A program made the translations under genes and the position numbers. The notes below the pieces were generated by a model. The model was not told the DNA's origin. It ran no database searches and saw only the letters and a program-made list of their open reading frames with translations. From Bigelowiella natans CCMP2755 (lineage: Eukaryota; Cercozoa; Chlorarachniophyceae), in contig ADNK01002494.1 in the NCBI GenBank assembly GCA_000320545.1, forward strand, positions 1 to 55,774: a DNA stretch of 55,774 nt, in the 5' to 3' direction. Shown here piece after piece: positions 1 to 11,954 of the stretch. How positions within the stretch are numbered: position 1 is the stretch's first letter; every line of letters begins with the position of its first letter.

Positions 1-60
1 AGGCGGGGAATGTGCTCTTGGACACGATCGCAATGTATAGAATGCACGCAAAGCGAAAAG

Positions 61-113
61 GGCGCGCACACAACACACACACACACACACATGCACATAA
101 TGACGAACGTATA

Positions 114-155
<42 letters not shown>

Positions 156-157
156 AT
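61..157. repeat. (CA)n and (TA)n microsatellites
   Basis: A CA run (about 73-90) is followed by a TA run (about 117-152). No gene is visible upstream of about position 227. Nothing else can be supported in the first 220 bases. Confidence 0.9.
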
Positions 158-582
158 GTGATAAAATTATACATGTTGGTATATTTGTGTGTGTGTAAGA
201 GAAAACCTCGTATAATCAAATCTTGAGTGTGTGTGTGTTTACGTCGCGAGAATGATCGAGAGAAGGAGGCGAATGCCCTCAAATCCCAGACATCGGTAAG
301 CAACCGCACTGAAAAGATGATGAAAACTTACCCACATAAAGTACTTTACAATGTTCACCTGTCATCATCATCATCGTCGTCATCATCATCATCATTACTA
401 GCATCACTAGCATCACTATCAATCTTATCATCCTTGCCCCTAATAGCTAGTTGTTGTTGGTGATGATGATGCTACTGATGATACTGATGATGATGATGAT
501 GATGAAGGACATATTTCATAGTATCACTCCCTGCTTGAGGTTCTCATTGCTGTCTATCCTTCCCCTTCCTCATCTCTCAAAG

Positions 583-924
583 AAAAACAGCAGCAGTAGC
601 TCCAGTGGCAGCGTGTACGGTTTCAAAGATGCTTCTGCTGCGAATAAGACCATTGCTTTCGTCGAGGAGAATAAGCCCGACAGGTAGCATGAAGGATGAT
701 GATGATGATGATGATGATGACGATGACGATATACGAATAGCATATCACTAAGCTCACTCATAACTGATCCATCTCTAAATTGGATTTTTTCTCTTTCTCA
801 GGAGTCGTTCTCTGATCATAGCAATGGTGGGGGAAATGAGTGAGAGAGAGGGGAGGGGGGGGGGGAGGGGGAGAGCTAGTTTAGTAGGAAAGGGTAAAGC
901 GACTGAAAGAATGTATTACAACAA

Positions 925-956
<32 letters not shown>

Positions 957-1536
957 ACAGATAATTATATATATTCTTGTGTATGATATGCATGTTCGTG
1001 TCTATTGACATGGTTGGCCGTTCCAACAGATACTGGAACGTCGCTACCTTTTTTGTCTCCCCACCCCCCGTTTCCCCTTGCTTGGGTTGTATACACTTTT
1101 ATTTTGTATATTTTTATCAGCTACTAAGGAGAGCGCTGCGGCATCCTTACCAAACTGAGGGCATGAGAGACGCTGCTAAGGTACACGCACTGTGAGCTTG
1201 GCGCTCGTTCATCGCTGCCCTCCATATACCGCCCTCTGCTACCACATATGCACACTCCCTCCCTGCAGACACACGGACATTCACGTCACAGATACACACA
1301 TGCACACGCAACAGGTATTTCAGCGGTATCTAGAGTTGCGACGAACGCTCAGGGAGCAGCGCAAACATGAACAAAGAGCGAAGCTTTTGGAGGCTAAGCA
1401 GGAGCGAGTGCGGCAGCGTCAGACATCCAAGCTTGTTAGGCTGCGCGCTGATAAAAATCGCAAGAATTCTTCCAGAACTACCAATAGTACAGTACAAAAA
1501 GCAAGCAGAAGACACAGCAATGTCTCGCAGACGTAA
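583..1536 (+). CDS. small conserved-looking multi-exon protein, 5' end unresolved
   Basis: The exon chain is about 583-683, 802-826, 1121-1180 and 1315-1536 (TAA stop). All joins are GT-AG with matching phase (2, 0, 0). The joined protein reads ...GSVYGFKDASAANKTIAF, then VEENKPDRRSRSLIIAM, then LLRRALRHPYQTEGMRDAAK, then VFQRYLELRRTLREQ, and ends in a basic Arg/Lys/Gln-rich helical tail. The core (repeated-module lead-in, basic helix, HPYQTEGMR signature, VFQRYL helix) resembles small algal and giant-virus proteins with an R-x-HPxQTxGM pattern. That comparison is from memory and weak. A first exon ending at about 294 (GTAAGC donor) could supply the start codon, but I cannot prove it. The 25-nt exon 802-826 is notably short. 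Function is unknown. Confidence 0.55.
690..960. repeat. intronic (GAT)n, poly-G and (ATG)n tracts
   Basis: GAT repeats at about 697-730, a G-rich run at about 846-872 and an ATG run at about 926-957 lie in the introns of the small gene at 583-1536. They create spurious His/Asp-rich reading frames. Confidence 0.85.
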
Positions 1537-2331
1537 CGACGAGGAATAAGGAGCAGTAGCCTTCAGCTCTCCAGTGCATATATCCTCAAGCGCCATCAAC
1601 GTTATAACGCGATTGACAACAACGTGTAAACATGAACATATATTTGGAGTGTCATTCGCGTGAGATTAGAAGCGTGCGCTCAAGGATGACAAGAGGAGCT
1701 GCGAGTATAAGAGACTTTGAATCTCTTATGAGTGTGCAGAAATTTGTAGCAGGGGGGTGCTCATGGTATCAGTGCTTTGTGGTATTCACACAGCACTAGA
1801 GTGTATAGCAACAATAGAAACAGTAGCGGCGCCGAAGCATATAATCCTGCTTCTACCGTTACATTATACGCCTGAGCCGATGATGATGTACCATCATGCA
1901 GTCTCTACGTTCATTTGTCATTAATTTAACATTGTGTTAAAATCGTGATCAGCATGCGCGTGTATCAGAATGCTTTGCCGCGGATGTTTTGTCGCAGATC
2001 GATGTCTACTCGTAGAGATGCGAAGCTATTGTTCATATGTGTTGTGAGCGTCATGATTTTCGTGCATTCGGAATAATTAAGCGCCACATCATACAAGTGC
2101 CGCTCAACTTATATATGCGTGCTTAATCTAGCTAATAACAGGCTGCTCGTGCACACATCTGGATGCATGCACACCGTTCTTCCTATTATATACTGAAGAG
2201 ATTTACTTCTGCATCGTTTTCATCCTGATTTGTGCGTGCGAGTAGTTTGTAGCAACATTGCACCTAAGTAAAGGGATTGCATTTACACCTATCATCACAT
2301 GCTGTAAAAGAGCAGTACAATGTCTGCTGCA

Positions 2332-2370
<39 letters not shown>

Positions 2371-2700
2371 AGGAGCCATGATACGCTGACTATGCCATAC
2401 AGCATGGCAGAATTGGAACATCGCCCACAGTTTCACCTCCAGAAGATGTTGGCCAAAAGCACAAAACTATATAACATCGAAGTGGTACTGAATGACGCAT
2501 CTCATCTGCTTTGGTCGCCATACGCATAGAGGTGCATTTTCTGCTAAATTATTGTGCAACACTGAGCGCCTTGGTCAGGGGGTACGATGTACCCTTCCAC
2601 CTCTACACGCTGCCCAGATTTCACAACCGAGCTCACGAGCCTGAGTAGTAAGCGGGTAGTGGTAGTAGTAGTAGTAGTAGGAAAGAGTAGTCGAGAAAGA
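1537..2700. other. convergent intergenic region, mildly CTAG/GCATGC-rich
   Basis: There is no convincing coding potential. This gap separates the 3' end of the first (+) gene from the 3' end of the (-) VP-repeat gene. It contains scattered CTAG, GCATGC and TGCATGCA motifs (for example around 1953, 2130 and 2163) and a (TA)n run at about 2336-2368. It looks like a weaker version of the palindrome islands seen at other convergent gene ends in this window. Confidence 0.5.
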
Positions 2701-2954
2701 TCAGAACCAAATGGCACGGACTTTGTGCAGACAAAGTAATTTGGATACAGAATGAAAAGTAGCCGTTAATAATGGGATAGCACCACACCTCCTGTCGTTC
2801 TCATCGTATGATTCAAACCCAACGTGTAGGTGGGTAAGGTCCAGCATAGCGCCATCGGTCGTCTGCACGAGCTGATACCATAAATCAGCAAGCATGCAAA
2901 AATGTTAAGGACGAGTCTCGTCATTATCATCGTCTTCATCGTCGTCGTCACTTG

Positions 2955-3109
2955 TTATTCACCAGCATTCTTATTCTTTCTGCCACCAACCTGCGCCTCT
3001 TCTAACGCTACCAGAAGGTCAAATATCGTCGTATTTGCTGGAATCGTCACCTCGATGCCTACACAGTGTAGTAGGGAAGGACGAGGAATGAATACATGTG
3101 TCAATGTGA

Positions 3110-3140
<31 letters not shown>

Positions 3141-3567
3141 GTTTGATGGTTTGATTAGTCTTTTCCTGCATATTATTATACCGTTACGGTCTGCACCGAA
3201 CTCCGCATCTTGCATCTGCGGCCCTGTAGTAGCCTTTGTTGCTGGAGAGGAGCTCTGTTGTTGTTGTTGTTGTTGTTGTTATTATTATTATTGCTGTGCT
3301 TGTTGAATAGAAGACATGGTCATTGATGATACGTCGCAGAACAATGCATTAGTGTTGGATAATATATTTGTTATTTTGTATTTTCATCGTTCACTTTCCA
3401 CCACGACCATGCTCTGTTGCCAGCATGTTTTAGATGTTTCAATAGAAGCAGAAAATAGACCGTTGTCGCCATCATCTGTGACTGCTGCCCGGGCGAGGTT
3501 GGGGGAACCCTAAATTGAAATGTGGAGCCCCCCTTTGCCCCTTTTGGGATAGGAACCTGCACACACA

Positions 3568-3600
<33 letters not shown>

Positions 3601-3601
3601 G

Positions 3602-3636
<35 letters not shown>

Positions 3637-4109
3637 TCAGCAGGAGTATCGTAGATATCAAAGAAACTTTGAGGAAACCCCATGATGTAGGGATTGTTTG
3701 TATTGCCGTCACCCCTCATCTCATCATCAGCACCACCATCATTATCATCATTCTCTACCTCCATTAGCTGTCCTTGTGGTGTCTGGAACTGCAGCATCAT
3801 ACCTTTTTATCGAATTGGACTTCATCATTATAATTTGATGATATTTAATAGTTGGTGAACATTGTAGTTACCTTCATCCATGCCGTGAGGCACCTCGATC
3901 TCAAGAAGTTCCCCGCCACTCGCCCCCCCCCCCACCTGTGGAGGCATAGAAGGTCCCCAAACTCGAGTCTGATACATCATAGAAGGGGGAGCGATGCTTA
4001 ATGAAATGCGGACGCATTTCTTTGAGATGGCGACGAGAAGTTTTGATAGTAATCTAACTACATTTTACAATCTAACTACATTTTACAAAGTAAATATTAT
4101 GTGTATATA

Positions 4110-4143
<34 letters not shown>

Positions 4144-4840
4144 ATCTTATTTTATTTTTAGTGGGGGAGGGGGGCGGGGGGGGAGGAGGTCTATAACTCA
4201 CCGTAAGATTAGGAGGTAGTGGCTGGCCTGGAGGGCCTGATACATGTGACGATTATCATAATTTACGATGTTACGTATTGGTGAGTTTGTTTGCATCAAA
4301 ACAACAATGACAACAACTATTTCCACTACTACCACTACTACTTACTACCGATATCCGCGGGAACCGCCACCTGCATCAACTGTCCTCCTACATTGGCCTG
4401 GAAGTGCTCGCCCGGCTTCAAACCTTTCATTTTCCAATTATTACGGATACTCATTAAATGAAAAGAGCGAGCGATCCGCACATGCTGTTGTTTTCGCGCG
4501 GCTGCATCCTTCCTACGATGCGCTACTAGCTTTCATCTTTTGATGGAGAAGGACATGGTATGCTGTCATAAGCAACAACCGGGAAAACGTGATATATCTA
4601 CGTAGTGGTATCGTTGGTGAATGGAGAATATAGCTTCATCTACTGACCCGCAGGAATGGGAACGTCGAATTGCATCTTTGACTCAGCTCCTTGCTGTTGG
4701 CCGATTCCTGTCTGGGTCGCTTTCTTGACCGAAGGCTGTTAGCATTGGCCATCATCAATTTCGACGTGAATGTTGCACATATTACTCGAACATATCGCAA
4801 CGCGTATCCTGTATACACTTACTTACAACACGCACATACG

Positions 4841-4879
<39 letters not shown>

Positions 4880-5045
4880 GCGCGCATACATTGTACGGGT
4901 ACGTTTCGTTCATCGAACCTGTAATTCAGCAATAGAGATGGTCGAAGTTTCCGAGCTGTTAATATCACGACTCAGAGGCAGAGTAGAGATGATGATGATG
5001 ATGATGATAATCATCATCATCATCATCATCATCATCTTCATCGAT

Positions 5046-5076
<31 letters not shown>

Positions 5077-5480
5077 GTCGTCGTCATCACGATGACTGCA
5101 CAAAATACGGAACAACCTGATATTGACGGTAAGAAAGCATGTGTATACTTCAGGATCGACCTGAACCACGGGGGGGAGAAGGAGGAGGAGGAGGATCAGC
5201 AAATTTATTGCATAGATTTGGCAGCCATTTGTTATCATATATGGTTCTCCTGCATAAAGGCACCAAATCAACGGGGTAGGTAGGCTGTTAGGTAGGTAGG
5301 TATCAGTGTGAAGGAAGTGGATGATGATGCAGAACGACGAGCATCCAACCTTGGTATATTTACTGTCGGACGTGGGAGTAGAATTATAGTGCTGCTGCTG
5401 CCCCTGAATGCCATTGTGGGCTTGATTCTGAAAAGCAGGTGCTTGGTTCTGTCGCAAGTATCGCTGGCCGTTCTTTCCAT
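2955..5480 (-). CDS. multi-exon protein of tandem VP-x-G...FQ repeats
   Basis: Supported exons, in coding order, are 4735-4648, 4423-4349, 4236-4202, 3968-3872, 3802-3759, 3556-3461, 3254-3182 and 3058-2955 (TAA). Phases agree at every join and give 203 residues. The unit is VP-(I/x)-P-x-G-x-K-x-G-x-x-FQ...GQ-x-M-x-V, as in VPIPAGLKPGEHFQANV, GMMLQFQTPQGQLME and VPIPKGAKGGSTFQFRVP. The last two are degenerate (EVPHGMDEG, EVTIPANTT). Proteins with such PxGxxxGxxFQV repeats are common in stramenopiles and haptophytes, function unknown. The N-terminus is Gln/Asn-rich (about 5480-5345, QNQAPAFQNQAHNGIQGQQQ) with an unresolved link to the repeats; a 4990-4922 exon may lie between. An alternative 3' end splices at CAG/GTTGGT (about 2991) to an open exon at about 2882-2701 (TTDGAMLDLTHLHVGF...). 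Introns carry long microsatellites. Confidence 0.72.
3557..3640. repeat. (CA)n/(GA)n compound microsatellite ending at a splice acceptor
   Basis: On the coding (minus) strand this is (CT)n followed by (GT)n and ends in GCAG directly before exon 3556-3461. The microsatellite therefore fills the intron right up to the acceptor. Confidence 0.85.
4830..5090. repeat. (CA)n, GCGC run and (ATC)n/(GAT)n tracts
   Basis: A CA run (about 4844-4873) is followed by alternating GTGCGCGCGC, then a long ATC/GAT array from about 4990 to 5086. These lie in 5' introns of the VP-repeat gene. Confidence 0.85.
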
Positions 5481-6097
5481 AACTAAGAAGTGTTGAAGGG
5501 GGGGGGGGGGGGGGGAATTATCGCCATGGACACGTTGGCACGATTTCAGTATATGTTCGCATTGGCATCAACGTGGAATAATATGGTCTAAAGAGTTTGT
5601 TGTTGGCACGTGTGAGAGTAACTGTAGTGAGTGAATACTTATTAATAATCATACGTTCTTAGAGCGCCGAAGGTACCGACAGTCAGCACAGGCGCGGGAG
5701 TCATTCCCCAACCTAATAGACCGTGACTCGTTATTACTTCAGATCTTTGTGCTTATTGTGATGATAAAATGGCATACTCCACCCTTTCACCATTCGAAAT
5801 TTTCAGTATTTATTAAGAAATACATGTTGCTTTAGCGCCTTGTGCAACCATATTTGTAAATATATACCAACGCGTCTTCGAGACCGTGTTCCTGCCCAAG
5901 ACACAGCAAATTTGCAGATTCGCTTTGCCTGAACAATTTTCATCAAGGATTTCAGGGATATAGAACTTCCTGACACACACCAACACCGCACACACACACA
6001 CACACACACACTCACTCACTCACTCACTTTAGAAGCTCAATAACTGTTATGCTAAGCGGGTAGAAAATTTAGAACGTTCTGGTCGTATATGAGGAAA
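5481..6097. other. intergenic region, no gene seen
   Basis: It holds a run of G at about 5499-5515 and a (CA)n/(CACT)n run at about 5990-6027. A minus-strand frame at 6019-5813 has a plausible composition but no splice partners or family, so I do not call it. Confidence 0.5.
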
Positions 6098-6600
6098 TTA
6101 CTTCTCTCCGAGTTCGGTGAGCAGTTGTCCTGGCTTTGTGTCGAGCGGAATGTGCTCCTCGGCGGACATGAGGACGACATCTGCGCGGTTAAAGCGTAAG
6201 CGATGTTAATGCTACACAAAACACCAAAATATATCCCGACCTGTTAAGTCTAGAAGCAGCTAGCCCTCCAGTCCTTCGAAACGCCCCTCCAGTTTTTCGA
6301 ATCCCACTTCGAGCACCACCTCCAATCCTACGTGCACCTCCTCCTATTCTGGCTCCTAATCTGCCTCCTATTCTGCCTGCGATTCGCCCCATGCCTCCTG
6401 GTTCTTGCTTGGGGTTACTAAGTGCCAATTTTTCAGAGAGACTGATGTTGTTTTGTGTCTCTCTCTGCTAACGTAACACTCCAGGACAAAAATTTGTAAG
6501 TTTGATTTCGTGTCGGAACTTGAGCAAGAAGGACTCGTAAAAAGCCTTTGTTGTACGACGGAGATCTGGGGGAAAAATTCGCTCGTAGATCTACGACATA
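6098..6600 (-). CDS. small Gly/Arg-rich protein, partly resolved
   Basis: A minus-strand coding segment at about 6450-6250 encodes MGRIAGRIGGRLGARIGGG followed by further ARRIGGG and RKTGGAFRRTGG units. That makes a short, very basic Gly-Arg repeat region. A downstream exon 6180-6098 encodes DVVLMSAEEHIPLDTKPGQL then LTELGEK and a TAA stop. An upstream exon at about 6563-6492 (after a clean CCCCCAG acceptor) ends in KSNLQIFVL and joins in phase to LSEKLALSNPKQEP. The join between the Gly-Arg exon and the last exon is unresolved: the AG/GTCGGG donor is in the wrong phase, and the in-phase donor would leave an intron of only about 37 nt. The start codon was not identified. Function is unknown. 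The gene is head-to-head with the next one, about 0.2-0.35 kb away. Confidence 0.45.
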
Positions 6601-6787
6601 GATCTAGTTAACGAGCATAGCAGTGTTTTTGTGCAATACCGACCAGCGGATTTGGCGGGAAGGTGTTCGTGAGTTTAGGCCGAGATCATCTCGAAGAAGA
6701 CTCGAAATCATTGATTAGGAAAGCTCCTGCTCCTCCCCCAATTCATACCTGTAACGAGCTTGACTGACGAAGTACGACTTCCTCGCC

Positions 6788-7804
6788 ATGAGGAGGAACA
6801 TAACCCAATATCCCTCAAGCTCTATTTACAACGGTCTGGGTACTCCTCAGTCTTGGCATGAACCTGACGAATACTCTTCCTATGAGGGAGGTCAGTTTAG
6901 AGCGGAAGCTCCACCAAAAACGATGATGAAACCGCGAACCGAGAAATCTGTAGCCGCAAAGAAAAGCAGCATGCAGAGGAGGTGCGACCGAATATTTGAT
7001 TTAATGTTACGGGAGATTTGCCAAGGAGACATTGCCAAGATGGAGAAATGCTTTGAGGCCTTCATGGACTCCAAACTTGGTGACCGAAAATATCAACCTG
7101 AAGCAAAGTATGATCACCACAGACGGATCGCAAAACAACATGTGGAGGACGATGAAGTGCAAACATATTCTCAATCTGCCCGTGGGGTATCCGCAGAGCG
7201 TGGGGATAGGGGCAATGATCCTTATTCTTCGTATCAACCTTCCTTCGACAAATTTGCAACCACTGCTGAATCTACTGCTTTGAAGAAGACGAAGAAGAAG
7301 AAAAATAATACTGGTAATCGAAACATCCAAAGAGTTAGGAGATCCCTTCAGCCTACTGAAACTACATCACCTCCTCCCTCGCATAAAAGCTCCCGAGGAA
7401 GGGAGGCAACAATACGGAGAAGTATGCGTTCAACCACGAAACGAAGGTCCAAGAGCATGGTGCTCTCGAAGTCGCACAGTATGAGCTCACTCTCACATGC
7501 GAGGGCGAAAGGGAGAGAAACAGCATCACCTTTCCACTCCACTTCCACAATTTCTTTTTCTGACACTCGAGATCGGAGGAAATCCGTGAACAATGCTCGG
7601 CAGGCAAATGTCGCAGCGAGAAGACTACAGGAACTCCAGCGGGCGATGCGAGCTTTCCGTAACAATCCTTGCTCACAAACAAGAAGAAGGTTGCAGAGGG
7701 CTAAAGCCGCTGTTGAGGGTAAACACGTAGAAGCACAACCAACATCTTTAAATCCCATGGGTGCGATGGTTGGCATTGAAAAAGCTCCGAGTAAATTCAG
7801 ATGA
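6788..7804 (+). CDS. 338-residue basic protein, single exon, unrecognised
   Basis: An uninterrupted ATG-to-TGA frame encodes 338 residues. The middle is Ser/Lys/Arg-rich with several basic clusters (KKTKKKKNN, RRSMRSTTKRRSKSM) that look like nuclear localisation signals. An N-terminal helix (residues about 60-90, RCDRIFDLMLREICQGDIA) and a C-terminal Arg-rich helix (ARRLQELQRAMRAFRNN, then QTRRRLQRAKAAVEG) are the only folded-looking parts. There is no signal peptide or membrane segment. Codon use matches neighbouring genes. It is the only single-exon cellular gene found here. I do not recognise a family. Confidence 0.7.
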   Translation: MRRNITQYPSSSIYNGLGTPQSWHEPDEYSSYEGGQFRAEAPPKTMMKPRTEKSVAAKKSSMQRRCDRIFDLMLREICQGDIAKMEKCFEAFMDSKLGDRKYQPEAKYDHHRRIAKQHVEDDEVQTYSQSARGVSAERGDRGNDPYSSYQPSFDKFATTAESTALKKTKKKKNNTGNRNIQRVRRSLQPTETTSPPPSHKSSRGREATIRRSMRSTTKRRSKSMVLSKSHSMSSLSHARAKGRETASPFHSTSTISFSDTRDRRKSVNNARQANVAARRLQELQRAMRAFRNNPCSQTRRRLQRAKAAVEGKHVEAQPTSLNPMGAMVGIEKAPSKFR

Positions 7805-9700
7805 TGAATGTGCAAGTTCACTGGTGATGCACATAGCTAATGTAAATTATTGTGACAACATTTGTTGTTTCATGTGATGTCATGTTTTCACATTCGTGTA
7901 TGTGAACTACACGTGATGATGAACATGGTGTGCATGTCTAGTCATTGCTTCTCAATGACCAAGTCATGCCATTTTGGCAAACCAGCTAGTTGATTTGCAC
8001 ATTTGCTAGTCACAGTCCTCACTGAAACCAGTTCGAGGCACTGCATTTTGCACGCTGCAAGTGTCTTGCAACACTTTGGAAATGTAGTTTTTCATCATTG
8101 TTTCATTGTTTCTGTGCATCATCCTTGCTCCAGTGCTGCTGTGTGCGCTTCAAGTTTGCGGCGCTACGCTCGATCAATTCCTCCCCAAACTGCAGCGAGA
8201 CCATGAGTGAATTGACAATGAATGAATGAAAAGACAGATGCAGGAGTTCCATGGGTTCAGGTGGCACGCAGCACATGGACTTGTGGACTCACAAGTCCCC
8301 ATGGCAGCCAATGTTGGCTGCTTGCAACGAAGGGTGCTCAGAAGACAGAAACGAAGTGTTTGCGCACGCATGCACGCATGCCCGCATGGAAAGTGTTCAA
8401 AGCACCACTCATCCAATTCTTCCTCAAGGAAGTCACAAACGATCAAAGCATTTTCTGGTGCGCGACCAGTGCAAAGCCAAAACGTGAACAAAGCAAAAAA
8501 GATTCCTCAGGCAGAGTTTCTCAGCAGCGGAAGAAGTTTGGAGTGGATTCCGAGCATGATACGGACCAAAACCCGGGGAGTGACACCCCCTTGAACATGG
8601 CCTGCTCCCCGACGTCCTCCTCGATCGACAAAATTGAGAAAGTTGGAAGTGTTTTCCCAACGGCATTCAACCTTTCGGTGCATCCTAGCTGTAACAAACA
8701 GGTGTAGTTCTTTACCGCAGAGACAAAGCGACCTTAATTTTTGTCGCATAAGAGAAGTGAGTTAATGTTGTCGCGATACAGAATCAAACTGCTTTTTTCA
8801 TCTGGAGCAGCTTCAACAAGAACACTCAAATTTCATGCATCCAGCTTTGCGTACAAACTCCTAAAGCTGTGAATAACGACAAGTAAAACAAAAAGTTTCT
8901 TTGTGGAAACCCCATGTCAGCGCCTTCGTAGCCTGATGAAGGATATTTTGAAGGAAGCTCGAATTATTTCGGGCAAAAATACCTGGAAATGCAAACTGTG
9001 GACCACGAGAAGCGGCGTAGTTCGGGAGAGCTGAACAAGACAGTAATTATCCGAAAACCTGCATCGGGTCTCAGAATACATAGTGTCTTTATTAAATGTT
9101 CGTAACATAGGATGTCGTAGAAATAAATTCCCGTCTTTGCTCAATATAGCCCGAAAATTTGTTGCTGAATATCAGCTGAAATCAAGCACGTCTTCCGCTG
9201 CGAGACTGCTCTCAGCCCCATTACGGGAACTGTGTCGATAAATTGGCTGACAGAAAGAATTGAACATCACTAGTCTCTCCCGAAAAGGTGAGTACACCAA
9301 CAGGGCCTAATAGTATAGTGCCTGAGGGCAAAGTCGGTGTTAGTTTATCTTGCCATGATCGGAACTTCGGTTCCGGTCTCTTAATATTTTTTAAGTTTGC
9401 AATGCTTGCTTGCCTGCAGCAGTTATGTCGTTTGAACTTGTCAAGTTTTCCGAAAGAAGATGATGTGTGGACATGCAAGGAAGGAAGAGAAAGAAATAAA
9501 TTTTTCTGATAGTTGAGCGATGCAGGAAAAATATTCAACGCAGTCAATAAAACTGCTGATCTTCCCCTAATATCTCATCCCTTAATGTAATGGTTTTTCT
9601 ATCAGCGATCCGAAAGGTAGCAATAGAGAGGCAGCAATAGAGTGCTGACACGGAGACATAAAAATAATAGCACTCCCGGTCCTCTTTGCCTTAAGTGATT
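7805..9700. other. intergenic region holding the left inverted repeat
   Basis: After the 338-residue gene this stretch contains the left arm of a long inverted repeat (7941-8109), then about 1.6 kb with no convincing gene. Frames of 161 residues (8222-8707, +), 108 residues (9547-9221, -) and 75 residues (9144-8917, -) are open but have no recognisable family, splice partners or composition typical of the real genes. Confidence 0.5.
7941..8109 (+). repeat. left arm of ~166-bp inverted repeat
   Basis: This segment, starting GTCATTGCTTCTCAATGACC and ending near TTGTTTCATTGTTT, is repeated as the reverse complement at 15764-15929. I see one 8-base indel (next to GTTGATTTGC) and a few substitutions. 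The arms enclose about 7.65 kb including the HMG-box gene. I find no target-site duplication outside the arms. Confidence 0.88.
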
Positions 9701-10167
9701 ATGGCGGATCGGAAGCCGCCGCCCCCTCCTAAACCACGTCGGACTGTGACAAAAAAAAACAATGAAGTTGGCGGGAAGAGGGTTGCATCGAAAGGGGGCA
9801 TCTCGGAGAATGCTGCCAGACCCAATGACGGAAGTCGTAGAAGTCACAAAGGCAATAGTCGAAATCACCTGTCCCGGCGATGCAGGAACAAGATCTCGTA
9901 TCGTACACCAAGGCGGTTTAAGACTGCTTTCAACTTCTTCCAGCTACAGGCGTTGCGAAAAATGTGGGACGCTGATACCCCAAGGGAGCAAAGAGCACAC
10001 GAGAATGAACAACTTTGCAGGTGCGACTTGCGCCCCACCCTTTATCCTCCCCCCTGTTTCCCTGAATCATCGTACCCTAAACCTCCTCATGGTCACCACC
10101 CTTCCTTCCGTCTGTAGAGTGGATTCCATTTATCCTGGATAAATGGAGGGGAGGAATCACAATGATT

Positions 10168-10216
<49 letters not shown>

Positions 10217-11913
10217 TGATCGCAAGGATATGATGATGATAACAAATAGGCTGGTCGGGAAGCAATGGAGGGAGATGGGTGCGGACGAGAAAGCTCCTTT
10301 CTTGAAAATGGCTGATGAGGACAAGGTGATGCTATTCCTGTATTGCAATATATGGTGCTGGTAGACAGTAAAAATCGACGACTTAAAATCAAAAATAATG
10401 TCAGAGCCAGAACACAAACATTATATTCCACGACACAGCTTGCAGGATCAACGGTGTTGGTTGCTCTCAAGCTGAACATCTTACTAAAACAATATTAAAT
10501 ATGTAAGGACCGCTACAAAAGAGAAGTCGCCGAGATGGAGAAGAACGAGGGAGAGCATGGAAGGAGGGGAGGGAGAGGAAGGAATGGAGGACGGGGACGA
10601 CGGAGACGCCGAAAGGCACGAGAAAGTCCAGCTTCAAAATCACAACAGGTGATGCTGCAGCGAATAAAATTGTTTTATTTCCACATATGTCCTGAAGGAT
10701 GGTTTCCCACCTATCCTCCGTCCTCACCTTTTTAGGAAATGAAGAAAGTGCATAAAAATGAAGAGACAAATCCAGAAACAGTTGGTGGGAACGAGGGAGA
10801 GCGCCGAAGTGGTAATTATGACGAAGAAGACGATGATGATCGTGCAGCGGTCAATATCGTACCCAGTGTCGAATTCATCATCGATCAATCTATTGGTGCA
10901 GTCGGTGGTGGTGGTGGTGGTGGGTCCAACGTTCTTCAGGATGCTTCGAAAGTATCTTTGGTGAATCATGTTGCACCTACAGGCAGTTCCCCTTTCTCCG
11001 CCCCTCCACTTCCCCCTATTGACGGGAAAAAGAGAGCTAGCAAGCAGGAAATGAGGACACCTCTTGAGGCCGGAAACGGGGGTAGTAGTAATTATAGCAG
11101 CAGCAGCAGTATAAATAGGAGGCAGAGGATGAAAAGAACGAAGAACACAAAGGGTGTATTACCAGCTACTAGTAGCAGAATCGATGACCCAATCAACTAC
11201 CACACTACCCCTCATCAAAACGCTGCTTCTTACCCTCCTACCACCCTTGACTCAACGTTAATGTACTACTCGCAGTACAGTCATTCTTCCTCGTCCTCCC
11301 CTTCCTCCTTCTCCGCCGCTGCCGCCTCTACCTCTTCTCTACGAGCATCAACGGCCGCAGCAGCGGCGTTAAATTCCTTCTCACCTTCCTCATTTTATGT
11401 GAAGAAGCAGAAGCAGCGGCGACAACATCAACAGCACCAACCACTAGCATCACCACCCAGAAGGAACACGGAACTACTACAACAGCAGAGGGGGGGGGGT
11501 GGGAACAATCGGAAAAGGGCTAGAAAGAGAGCAGCGAGTAGCAGCGATGTTGACTTTGAAAGGAGGAGAGAAAATGGCGGAAGGAATGAACTCACCCCCT
11601 CCCCCACGAGCCCGGGCAATGATTTTCCGTTCCTTAGCTCTGGGTTTGACGAGTCAGGATCATCATCATCGACGAAGGAAGGGAGAGGGGAAAATCAGAT
11701 GATGATGGGGGTTGATGGGTCTTCATCATCATCAGCTATGACTCCCTCCCTCCCTCAGTTTGCATTGGGTTTTATGTTACAGGTTAGTGTGAAAAAGAGG
11801 TTAGGGGGGAGGGAGTGGAACTGGGGGGCAGGGAGTTCAGTGATACTAATGATGATTTTTTCCATATTCACCAATCTGATTATCATAATGTAATACAAGG
11901 GCTAGGATTATTA

Positions 11914-11954
<41 letters not shown>

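Noticed and set aside
227-463. Plus-strand frame with a poly-Ser run
   Set aside because: It is created by a (TCA)n microsatellite. Only its first part, up to the GTAAGC at 295, could be an exon.
5038-5457. 139-residue minus frame ending in poly-Asp
   Set aside because: Only its first ~36 codons look like an exon of the VP-repeat gene. The rest is intron plus a (GAT)n tract.
8222-8707. 161-residue plus-strand frame
   Set aside because: Composition unlike the real genes (many Cys/Trp/His), several overlapping frames equally open, no homology recognised.
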